Below are positions 23,401-32,451 of a stretch of DNA of 64,000 nucleotides, piece after piece. The stretch comes from Dryocosmus kuriphilus (taxonomy: Eukaryota > Arthropoda > Insecta > Hymenoptera > Cynipidae): NCBI GenBank assembly GCA_038277395.1, contig CM076193.1, positions 173,640,711-173,704,710 on the forward strand, given 5' to 3'. Both the position numbers and the translations under genes were made by a program. Under the pieces are notes generated by a model. It saw only the letters and a program-made list of their open reading frames with translations, made no database searches and had not been told where the DNA came from. Each line of letters starts with the position of its first letter. Position 1 is the stretch's first letter.

Positions 23401-25137
23401 ACTGACAAAAGATCATTTGAATCCTCACAATCTATTGAAAATGAGGGTGTCCTTAGCTGCTCAGGTGCATAAATATGAATATAATTTATTTCACCTAATT
23501 GTCTAAGACTCATACTCTATATTTGATTTTTATTTTTAGATTTTTAGTCAAAAAATGGCCAATGCCTTGCGATACTACAAGACATTCCACAACGAACTAG
23601 AGAATTGTGAACCCACTGCAAATTTTTGCGAAAGAATCAATTCTTTGTTTGATGCCTTAAATCGAATTAGGCAGAATGAAGGTCTAGCGCTTGATTGTGA
23701 TGATTTAAGAGTTCGTATTATAAAATAAATATATTTTTCAAAATACACTTAAATCTATATTTATGTTATTACAAATACTTTTTTTGTTATTAGATCTTGG
23801 AAGATTCTATTCAATGGCTAAACGATTGGGAAGATAGAGTAAAAACTGGAGTTATAGCAGAGTATGAATTCCTCGCAAGAAATACTGCCGAAGGCTTGCG
23901 GATGACCCTCAATTCTGCCAAGGATTTAACCATTTACCTGATTCCGAAATTTAATTTCAAATCTGTCTTAACAGGGAAAATGAATCAAGACGTTTTGGAG
24001 GTACTTTCATGACTTTACTAATGATACTTGTGTACTTATAATTTTTCGCATAAAAAGTACGTGCTTCAGTGCAAATTTTCATTATCTGAAGTAATTTTCA
24101 CTGAAATTCGTTGTTTTAATTATATTAATTTGAGTTGTACAAGTATTGTTAGTGTAGCTGGAAAAATATGATTACAATCGAATTTAGTTTTATGTTGTAG
24201 TTGTGCCCGTCTGCTTCTTTTTCAGTTTTCTACCACCTCAGCTTTTACTTTCTCTTATACACTTTTATTTACCGTTGTTACAATATGCTTTTTTCAGCTC
24301 TCTACCACCGGTACTTTAACTTTTTTTACAGTTTTATTTCAGATTGTTGAAGAAAATAAAAGTTTAAAAACTGATTTTTTAATACTGAGTTTCTTTTATA
24401 TTTCTGTATAGAGATTTTTCGGAACAATCAGATTAGCAGCAGGAAGTAATGACCATCCTTCGACTCCAACGTTTCTTCAGATTTATAAAATCCTCTCAAT
24501 GTTTAGTATCCTAAAACCTCCAAGATTAGGGAATTGTTCGGTATTTGACGATAAACCACCTGAGCCACTTATCACGTTTTCGGATTTAAAGGACATCTAC
24601 TCCCTCAAAAAAAGATCGAAAAGCGTGATAGATGAAATTAAAGAGAAACTAAATGTGACATTCGAGAAAGATGACTCGGATTTTAGCGATTTTTTGGTTG
24701 TCAATGAGAATGATTATTTTCCGGGCCCGATTTCAGATTGTTTGACCTTTTTTACAACGGGATCAGTTTTTAAAGATCTGCAACCCTATGTGAAATCCTC
24801 CGCGTGTTACGATTCCATTTTTTCACAGAAAGGTGATGATGACAACAGCGAAAGCATTATTCATCCTAGTTCCCTAATCGACTCATTTATCAGAAAATTA
24901 GAAACGTTATACTGCAAGTACAAGACACATAATAATGTATTTGAAGCTATTTTAAACCGTTTGGCAGAAAATGAGATTGTGTTCTTCCGTTGCGAAAAAC
25001 ATGCGTATGATATTCTTGCCTTTATTACCAAAACATACTTAAGTATTAGACTGCGTCAGTATGCTACATTCTTAAAGACTGTCTCCGTTACCAGGAATAT
25101 TATTAGAAAAAAGTTAGGAAGATGTGCTACAGAATAG
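20455..25137 (+). pseudogene. P-element-type (THAP9-like) transposase, seven exons, nearly intact
   Basis: Proposed exons by GT/AG sites and frame: about 20455-20714, 21434-22584, 22637-23235, 23306-23463, 23540-23710, 23794-24000, 24412-25137. Exon 1 has a THAP zinc finger (RCIAPGC, later CELHF). Then come a basic region, DEAGTRKG, the RNase H core with VSDGTSPNRKFWSEMG and DTPHLIKTVRNRL, and the C-terminal signature QDVLE / RFFGTIRLAAGSNDHPSTPT, which spans the last splice junction and confirms it. Defects: no ATG in the THAP frame, a frameshift near 20680 and one in-frame TAG at 22349-22351. The family is sequence-specific, GTP-dependent DNA transposase. The damage is slight, so the copy is fairly young. 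Confidence 0.88.
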
Positions 25138-25809
25138 ATTCCTTATTTGTTCAGTTTATTCGGTTTATTCTATGAAAGGGATAAATATATATAAATTTCA
25201 AAAAAATGTTAACTTTAACGTATGTTAAAAATTATTGGCGATCCCTATCTATTGTAAATTGTTAAATAAAGAATATTTTATGTTAAATCGTCATAAAACC
25301 CAGTGTATTCGTAGGTTTACATGCCAGCCAGCGCCATCTACAACTCACCTAACACTAAGAAGTCGCTTGAACTAACGTGGTTTCATAGGGCTGGCTGCTT
25401 CCCATCAGCACCAACCATAGGCGAACGATCTCCTTGCAGTACTTTTGCTTAATAGTAGTAGTACCTCTGTTTAATAACACTTATGGCTGTCACATAAATA
25501 TAAATACATACATAAGTTAATGATAACAATAATATATGTAAATAAAATGACGTACGGTTATGTACAGCAACGCCCTCCTTCTATATAGTTTAAAATTCAA
25601 AAATTCACCGAAGAGTAAAACGATTAATTGATTTGATTGGTGATGAGGAATAAAGATAAGATATTAATATATTGTTTTTTTTACAAAAATAAAACCAAAT
25701 TTTTAAAAGATGAAAAAAGTTGGTAGATTTTTTATCCAGGGTAGTAGATTTGAAAAAAATGCTAAAAGTATGTAGATCTACCTAAAAGTTGGCAGAGTTG
25801 GTAACATTG

Positions 25810-25817
25810 ATCACGCT
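25810..25817. repeat. hAT target-site duplication, right
   Basis: atcacgct, identical to 17059-17066. Confidence 0.9.
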
Positions 25818-26984
25818 TGTGACAAGTGCTGGTGGGTCTCAGGAGCATGCTTATGCACGGTTGGACACGACCGGCCTCAAAAGAAGGTGCGCAGACAGAT
25901 AAGAATGATCACCTTTACGCATGTGCCGTATGGCATCACTGGGCGCTAGTGGGCTAATTAGAAGTTTTGGAGCACGGCCTCATATTATTTTAGTAAATTC
26001 AAAAATGTGTTACACAATTGTGTTTGTTGATTAAACACTGTATATGCGAAAGACGTTTATTTTCGGTCATGTTAGATGATTGTCACCTAGGCGTTATATT
26101 TTTTACGAAAACTTGTAAAAAGTAATAAATCGAGCATAATATAACCTCGAAAAAAAAATAAATTTTTAAATAAAAAGGATGCATTTTCAACTTAATCATT
26201 CAATTTTTCACCGAACACAATGAATTCGCCAAAAAATATAATAGTTGAATTTTTAACCGAAAATTAAAACACTTCAGCCAAATATGTAACAGCTAAATTT
26301 TGAACCAAAAGTAGTTGAATTTTCAAGTACAAAAATATAACTTTCAACAAAATATTTGGATTTTTCATCAAAATGTTTGAATTTTAACCCAAAAAAGGTA
26401 AAGAATTAACAACCAAAAATTTTTAAAATAATAGAATTCATGCAAATTTTTAATGCAATAGTTTAATGTTGACCTGAAAAAGACCAACTTTTAGTAAAAT
26501 ATTTGAATTCCTGCGCAAGAAATATAAATTGAAAGAAAATGGATTTTTAGCCAAACAGTTGATTTCAAACAAAGGACATCATCTTTAAACAACAGATAGT
26601 TTGTTAGCAAAATTGTGGCATTTGCAAAACATAGGAAATTTATGACTGGAACAACTAAATTATGAAAAAGAGCATTAATTTTAAAAAATGGTTGAACTTT
26701 CAACCTTAATATTTAAATTTTTTATAAAAAATTACTTTTTGAAACAAATAAGCTGATTTATAGTCATAAATTATTACATTCTCAAAAACAAAGGATAATT
26801 TTTCAATGTAATAGTTTCATGTATAATTGAAAGAGACCATTTTTTCACAAATTAGTTCAATTTTCGCACAAAAAATGTGAATCGAGAAAAGTGTCTTTTC
26901 AGCCAAACAGTAGAACTTCCCAGCAAAAACATTATTTTTATACCAGAGATAGATTGTTAACATGCTTCGCATTGACGACCACAC
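25818..26984. other. Non-coding: unique stretch, then degenerate low-complexity tract
   Basis: 25818-26150 shows nothing recognisable. 26160-26940 is the 'gaaaattcaact'-type degenerate tract seen also at 10136-11204. No gene. Confidence 0.6.
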
Positions 26985-27090
26985 TTAACGCCACTACTCA
27001 CTTAGTGGTTCGTGTCCGCGCTAAGTTATCGACAGTCGATATTACCCTCAGTTGGTAAGGTAGAGTTATATACCAGGCTAAATGTATGGT
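26985..27090 (+). repeat. Direct repeat flanking the polymerase B remnant, left copy
   Basis: tagtggttcgtgtccgcgct, tatcgacagtcgatattacc and ccaggctaaatgtatg recur in the same order and orientation at 30925-31030. Each copy opens with a small palindrome around cactact...agtggtt. Confidence 0.8.
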
Positions 27091-27480
27091 CTGTGATACC
27101 ACGACAGCTGGCGCCACTGAGAGCTGGTATTATTTTCAGGAATATTGGAAATATGGCAGTTTGTCACCACCATCCGGTAAGATAGAAATCTAAGACAGGT
27201 AGTTAATATCAGTTGGTAAGGTAGGACTGGGTCAGCTATAAAGTTGACAGTTTCTTACCATAAGTCGGCAAGTTAGGAATCTAGGGAATGTAATTGCCGT
27301 CCGTCAGTAAGATAGAATTGATTCAGCTAGAAATTTGATAGCCTGCTACCATCAGTCGGTAAGGTAGGTATTTTTTTAGGCTGTTACCGTGAGTAGATAA
27401 GGTAGGGACCTGATGAATGTGAACCGAGTTATTTATCGCTAGTCGGTAAAATAGGGTCCTGTTCCAGGCTAATAGAACGT
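27040..27480 (+). repeat. Degenerate tandem repeat (cagtcggtaaggtaggg motif)
   Basis: Seven or so diverged units of roughly 55-80 bp, each with a cagtyggtaaggtagg core. No coding capacity. Confidence 0.65.
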
Positions 27481-27578
27481 TCGGGAGCTGAAGTGGTTCT
27501 TAAGCTTCTCGGCGGCTACGAGTAGATTGTCCCCTCGTCTTAGCTTATATTAAATTTGCAACTACTAGACTGAGTGCC

Positions 27579-27582
<4 letters not shown>

Positions 27583-27620
<38 letters not shown>
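27583..27620. repeat. (GA)n microsatellite
   Basis: About 19 uninterrupted ga dinucleotides. Confidence 0.95.
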
Positions 27621-27625
<5 letters not shown>

Positions 27626-27666
27626 CAAAGGTGTAGTGGAGCATTGAGGACTTGAAAGTACTATGC

Positions 27667-27861
27667 AGAAAGTTCTCGAAGCGCCTTTGCTGGAAGTTGA
27701 ATCATGTGTATGCTTGTCGAAACTTGTCGAGAACTTGGGAATCCTCAAGTTCTCGAGGTGTAACTTCCAGAAGATTCTGGTGGGGTGACCTTTCTAGAAG
27801 CTTCTGGGCACTTTATAGCGGTGTCTTATAAAAGCGAGAGTGGAACGAGGAGTAGTCAGTT
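27667..27861 (+). promoter_or_regulatory. Heat-shock-type promoter: three perfect HSEs, TATA box and initiator
   Basis: Three perfect three-box heat-shock elements are visible: GAAagTTCtcGAA (27668-27680), TTCcaGAAgaTTC (27765-27777) and TTCtaGAAgcTTC (27792-27804). Partial ones lie between (27715-27760). TATAAAAG at 27827-27834 is followed 31 bases later by TCAGTT (27856-27861), an arthropod initiator. Spacing and order match an insect hsp-type promoter. Transcription would run to the right, towards the open frame at 28009 and the polymerase B remnant. Activity is inferred from motifs only. Confidence 0.75.
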
Positions 27862-28008
27862 AAATGTTGTCTTCAAAGTGGTTCACGTCATGAGCAAGAA
27901 ATGAAAAAAGGATCTCCAGTGCACTTTTGTAACAGTTGAGGAATTGACTATTATATTGGTGAAAAAAAACATTCAACAAGTAGTCCAGTTCTGGAACTGC
28001 CTTTTCTG

Positions 28009-28431
28009 GTGAAAAAAGATACTCAGCAAGTAGTCCAGTCGAGAACTTTATTAGTGACTTTATTTCCTGTGCGTGTGTGCGTGCTTGTGTTAAAAATAAT
28101 ACTCGACGAGTGCCTAAAACTCATTTCGGACATAGAGGATGTGATGTCTCTAATGAGAGGGTCTGGCTATGCACCTCTAGAGAAAGTCAAAGAGTGGAAG
28201 AATGAGTGCTCGTTTTGTCTAAAGACTGTCAGAAGAGAACTTTATAGGAAAACACCACTGCAGTCTTTGGGGAGAAAACAAGAATTTCTGAATTTAATCG
28301 AGAAGCTTGCATGCTTGGAGGCTCGCTTCAATTTACTGGGAAGGATAGGAGGAAGACACTTGCAGAAGAATCAAGATGACATTGATAATCGTGTAAAGTG
28401 GTTAGATATTGACAAAGGTTTAACAGTCTAG
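28009..28431 (+). CDS. Unrecognised open reading frame downstream of the heat-shock-type promoter
   Basis: 140 codons, first ATG of this frame (MKKDTQQVVQSRTLL). I do not recognise the protein. The second half is helical and charged (ISDIEDVMSLMRG, EKVKEWKNECSFCLKTVRRE, LIEKLACLEARFNLLGR). It has no clear signal peptide or zinc finger. It is the first long frame after the promoter at 27667-27861, 150 bp downstream of the presumed start site, and the polymerase B remnant follows on the same strand. It may be an element-encoded accessory protein or may be fortuitous. A short duplicated segment (caacaagtagtccag / cagcaagtagtccag) lies at its 5' edge. Confidence 0.4.
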   Translation: MKKDTQQVVQSRTLLVTLFPVRVCVLVLKIILDECLKLISDIEDVMSLMRGSGYAPLEKVKEWKNECSFCLKTVRRELYRKTPLQSLGRKQEFLNLIEKLACLEARFNLLGRIGGRHLQKNQDDIDNRVKWLDIDKGLTV

Positions 28432-28579
28432 TTAAAACATGTGTTGTGCAAATTTAATGCACAAAGATGTTCTTGCCTCCATGAGCGATGCTCAACGATT
28501 ATTATTCATTGTGCCAAAGGGTAAAGACATACAATGACACAAAATGAATACAGTACTTCTTACTTATATCACAAAAATT

Positions 28580-30744
28580 GGTAAAGACAAGCCTGACGAG
28601 AAAAATTTGAAGCCAAAAAATGAGTCAATATATTCGACCACTGATTTGTAATTATGGTTTCAAACTGTGTATGTTGCCCAGTCCTCAAGGAAATGTCGGA
28701 CTTTGAGGAAAAGGACTCTGGATGGACTTTACACTCGATTATCAAGCTTTCTGTTGATATAAAGAAGATGAACCCAATGAAGGGCAGCTCATGCATTAAA
28801 CTTCCACTGTGGGTTAAGGTAAAGAAAGCTTTTGTCAACATACAAAACAACTACGACAACGAGTGCTTCAAATCGGCTATACCTTTAGCCTTACACCCAC
28901 ATGACAGGATCTGACCGTGTATCTAGCTATCAGAAATACAAGGATGAGCTGGATTTTTATAGCGTCACTTTTCCAGTTGCCCTTAAGACTGTGGCTAAAT
29001 TTGAAGACAGAAACAACATATTTGTGAATGTGTAACGTTCAATTAAAAAGAAGGAGAATAAATTAACGCTGGTGCCTGTTCATTTAGCATTACAAAAAAG
29101 AGACATACATGTGAGCCTTTGTGTAGAGGAAGAGTATGTTTGTGAGGAAAACAGAACCTTTCTCAACTGGTGACTAGGCAACTGTCCAAACATGATGGGA
29201 CAAATATATCTGTGACTGATGCTTACACTATTTCCGAAAAATGGAGAAACTGTTTGCACACAATGAAGATTGTGTTAAATTAAATAACTGCAAAGTGGTG
29301 CTTCCAGTAACTGGAAGGAACATTATTAAACTTAAAGCTTCAAAAATCGTGACAGAGGTCCTTTCATCATCTATGCCAACTGTGAATCATTGTTAATACC
29401 GGTTGAAGATGAAGCAAGAAAAACCGCAAATACATACTGAAATTTTTGGAAAAAATTGAAGTTTGTGATATTGGATATTTATTCAAGTGTATTTATGGTG
29501 ATTCACTGTCCTTTTACGAATCCTGTTCCGACGATGTGGAACCATCAATGTAGTTTGCTCAACAGTTGCTCAAAATTGCCCAGGAATGTGACAAGATTCT
29601 GGCGTCTACATTTCCAATGGAAAAATTGCCATTTGAAGAAAGAGTAGCCTTTATAGATGCCAAAACTTCTCACATTTGTCAGAAGGCATTACATCCCCCA
29701 ATGAAGAAAGTAAATGATCATTGTCACTTGAAAGGTAAGCACCGTGGACCTGCGCATGAGCATTGCAACTTATCATATCAGGACTCAAACACCATACCTG
29801 TTGTCTTTCATAATGTCAGTTGGTATGACGCTCACTTTATTATTCGCGATATTGCCATAAAATTTGAATTTAGAGTCAAAGTCCCTGCACTTAATAAAGA
29901 AAAGTACATCTCGTTTACAAAGCAGGTTCAAGAAACTCAAGTAAAATTAAATTCATTGATTCACTCCAATTTAGGCCTCTTCCCTGGAAAAGTTAGCGTC
30001 ATACCTCAACCAAAACAAAAATTGTCAGTTCAATGTTTTCCGGTCTTGCGCGAGAGAAAATTGAGCTTCACACGAGGAAGGGCGTTAAACCCTATGAATA
30101 CCTGGACTTGAGGCACAGACTCAATGAAACTCAGCTTCAACCAAAAGAGAAATTTTATACCACTCTTAACGATTCTGAAATATCGGACAAAGATTATGCG
30201 CATGCACAATAGGTATGGCGTGCATTTATCATCAAGATACTCGGCGAATACGTCAGACTGAAAATGGAAATTGACGTTATGCTTTTGGCTGACATCTTTG
30301 AAAGTTCCCGTGAACAGTTTTTCGAGGCTTATGAGCTAGATCCAGCACACTACTACATCACTCCTGGCATGACATGGAATGACATGCTCAAATATTCAAA
30401 AGCGAAATTAGAGCTCCTCACCGACATTGATATGCTGTTGATGGTTGAGCAAAGCAAAACGGGTGGAGTAATTCCATGCGCCAACCGTTATGCCATTGCG
30501 AACAACAAGTACATGCCAGCTTTCAACAAAGGCGTGGAGATCATCTTCATTGACTATTTAAAAGCAAACAACCTCTACGGTTGGGCAATGGAACAAACTC
30601 TCCTTTACGGTGGTTTGGAGTGGTTTAGGAATTCGAAAAATTCTGGTTCCAACATTCCAGATGATTCACCCGTTTGCTACATTCTGGAAGTAGACTTGGA
30701 CTATCTCGCGGAAATTCACGACAAACACAATGGCTTACCTTTTT
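28580..30744 (+). pseudogene. Protein-primed DNA polymerase B of a Polinton/Maverick-like element, decayed
   Basis: Pieces in order on the plus strand: an N-terminal module with IIKLSVDIKKMNPMKGSSCI and ALHPHD near 28730-28905; an HNH/endonuclease VII-like segment (NDHCHLKGKHRGPAHEHCNL) near 29715; the exonuclease start VVFHNVSWYDAHFIIRDIA near 29800 with its Asp; and a polymerase segment at 30264-30744 with VMLLADIFE, YYITPGMTW and YLKANNLYGWAME (equivalent of the DxxSLYP-type region). Several frameshifts and stops separate the pieces, and the catalytic palm after 30744 is missing. The family replicates large DNA transposons and related viruses. No integrase or capsid gene is visible. Confidence 0.8.
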
Positions 30745-30751
30745 AGTTTAA

Positions 30752-30818
30752 GATGTAAAAGAAATTATTTTTGTTGATTACTGGACCAGTAATCAACAAA
30801 AATAATTTCTTTTGCATC
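30752..30818. repeat. Near-perfect 33 bp palindrome
   Basis: Arms 30752-30784 and 30786-30818 match at 32 of 33 positions with a single-base centre. It lies 6 bases after the stop of the polymerase fragment. The coding phrase ggcttaccttttt before it recurs as gacttacctttttctcc at about 30867, so the segment between is an insertion. Confidence 0.95.
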
Positions 30819-30924
30819 CAAAACTTAGCGCTTATACCCTGGTCAACACCACCATCACATCATCTGACTTACCTTTTTCTCCAGAACTCTCTAGTAATAT
30901 AGCTAGGACAGTTCTGCCCCGCCC

Positions 30925-31030
30925 CAGACACGAACCACTACTCCCTTAGTGGTTCTTGTCCGTGCTAAATTATCGACAGTCGGTATTACCCTCAGTCGGT
31001 AAGGTAGGGTTCTGTTACAGGCTAAATGTA
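30925..31030 (+). repeat. Direct repeat flanking the polymerase B remnant, right copy
   Basis: Same order and orientation as 26985-27090. It begins with a 14 bp-arm palindrome (gacacgaaccacta ... tagtggttcttgtc, 30929-30962). Confidence 0.8.
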
Positions 31031-31040
31031 TGCGCTACTA

Positions 31041-31336
31041 CTGTTGTTTCAAAGTGAACTACAAATCTGAATGGATTATATGTAAGGTCCTTCAAAAAAT
31101 TAGAGATATAATATATTTAGCACAAAAAATGACGGAGGGAAAGACATGTGAAGTATAATTATTGTAACATATATGTTACATAACACGTGTACGAATTTAC
31201 TGCACACTGTCTGGATTTAAATATTTTTTTCATAAAAAATGCCAAAATATAATTGCCAACGAACTATTCGATATAAATCAATCAAAGTATTTTTTCGGTA
31301 AGCGCATAATTGTGCAGCAAGATGAAACACGTCTAA
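31041..31336 (+). repeat. Satellite-like unit left of E1
   Basis: This matches 34925-35220 in direct orientation (tctggatttaaa, catataattgcgcagcaag and cgaaacacgt phrases). E1 inserted into the array. Confidence 0.7.
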
Positions 31337-31339
31337 TAA
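31337..31339. repeat. E1 target-site duplication (TAA), left
   Basis: TAA before CACAG; TAA again at 34920-34922. Confidence 0.7.
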
Positions 31340-31394
31340 CACAGCCCCACGAAAAAAAAGTTGTATGTGCAAAAGATAAATCTAAGGTATCTGT

Positions 31395-31990
31395 ACGTTT
31401 TTGAGGTCGCTGAGTCCGAATCCGAGGCCCGTTTGATCCAGTCTGGTCACGATCAAGGTCAGGTGAAGGTCAGATTCGGAAAATGTATTTCAAAGAAAGT
31501 AACAAACTACACTAATACGTTTTTGGGGTCACTGAGTTCGAATCCGAGGTCCGTTTGACCCGGTCAGGTCATTTTCAAGGTCAGGTGAAGGTCAGATTCG
31601 GAAAATGCATTGCAAAGAAAGTAAGAAACTACACTAATACGTTTTTGGGGTCGCTGAGTCCGAATCCGAGGTCCGTTTCACCCCAATAATGTCATGATCA
31701 AGGTCAGGTGAAGGTCAGCTTCAGAAAATGCATTGCAAAGAAAGTAAGAAACTACACTAATACGTTTTTGGGGTCGCTGAGTCCTAATCCGAGGTCCGTT
31801 TGACCCAATCAGGTCATGATCAAGGTCAGGTGAAGGTCAAGTTCGAAAAATGCATTGAAAACAAAGTATGAAACTACACTGATACGTTTTTGGGGTCGAT
31901 GAGTCCGAACCCGAGGTCCCTTTGACCCAGTCATGTCACGATCAAGGTCAGGTCAACGTCAAATTAGGAAAATGCATTGCAATATGTTCC
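31395..31990 (+). repeat. E1 left subterminal array, five ~122 bp units
   Basis: acgtttttg-g/a-ggtc starts at 31395, 31517, 31639, 31762 and 31884. Each unit holds gatcaaggtcaggtgaaggt or a close variant. Confidence 0.92.
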
Positions 31991-32141
31991 AGATTTAATT
32001 CGTTGACTTAATTTATTTCCGAATATATATTCCACAGCCCTAAAATGGAAAATTGTTTATTCCATACTTTGAAAGAGCAACAGATCAAGAGCAGACTTGT
32101 TGGTCTGCGATACTCACTCTTGCAGTTATAATACCAGTAAT

Positions 32142-32451
32142 CCTGCTACCTCAGAATATGCTGTAGATGGTGGCACTGCCCGAAATAAAAACGAAAGGGA
32201 TGTCTTGCATGGTCCATCTTACGATGTCCTGAGGTATCGAAGCCAGCGGAGGCGCGCTGCTCTGCAGGGAGGCGTTAGGGAACCTAGAATAAAGCCGTAG
32301 TGTGTCCGACGACGAGATGTTCAATTCCTCGTCAAAGTCGGGAAGCCTTCATACTTAGACCTAGGGAGGTATGAAGGTTATCACCCCTAGGACGGCGGAC
32401 TCACCAGCGATCGGACCTGGATTCCTAATGCGCGGGTACAACAAAAAAATC
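32142..32451 (+). promoter_or_regulatory. Shared 5' leader of E1, ending at the transposase start codon
   Basis: About 310 bp homologous to 48799-49096 (E2), 53742-54038 (non-LTR copy B) and 4850-5146 (copy A, minus). Conserved landmarks: cctgctacc start, the gcagggaggcgttaggg phrase, hairpin 32305-32341 (TCCGACGACGAG/CTCGTCaaaGTCGG), pseudoknot 32346-32391, and a small hairpin near 32405-32420. An upstream ATG at 32371 lies inside the pseudoknot and is in frame with the main ATG at 32452. Confidence 0.85.

Larger units (their letters stand above)
19889..25444 (+). mobile_element. P-superfamily transposon
   Basis: The terminal inverted repeats start aagtactacaaggagaccg at 19889 and aagtactgcaaggagatcg (complement) at 25444. 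Inner repeats (ttcttggtgttaggtaaatc / ttcttagtgttaggtgagtt) lie about 350 bp inside the left end and 100 bp inside the right. The left terminal region is lengthened by a ~240 bp palindrome. I found no clear 8 bp duplication at the outer edges. Inside is an intron-containing transposase on the plus strand. Confidence 0.85.
17067..25809 (-). mobile_element. hAT transposon carrying a nested P element
   Basis: The termini are cagtgttaccaactc (17067) and the complement caatgttaccaactc (ending 25809), preceded and followed by a perfect 8 bp duplication. CA(G/A)TG ends fit the hAT consensus. Subterminal 'gtagatctacc' repeats occur near both ends (17150 and 25770). The transposase runs on the minus strand (17428-19820). 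A P element occupies 19889-25444, between the transposase start and the right end. Without it the hAT element would be about 3.2 kb. Confidence 0.92.

Noticed and set aside
28009..28431. Heat-shock protein gene downstream of the HSE promoter
   Set aside because: The frame shows no Hsp70, Hsp90 or alpha-crystallin motif.
31395..31990. CRISPR-like array (regular ~122 bp spacing)
   Set aside because: Whole units are repeated, not short repeats with unique spacers, and the context is a eukaryotic transposon end.
32346..32391. HDV-like self-cleaving ribozyme at the retrotransposon 5' end
   Set aside because: The pseudoknot lacks the nested P3 and P4 hairpins and lies about 500 nt inside the element, not at its 5' edge.
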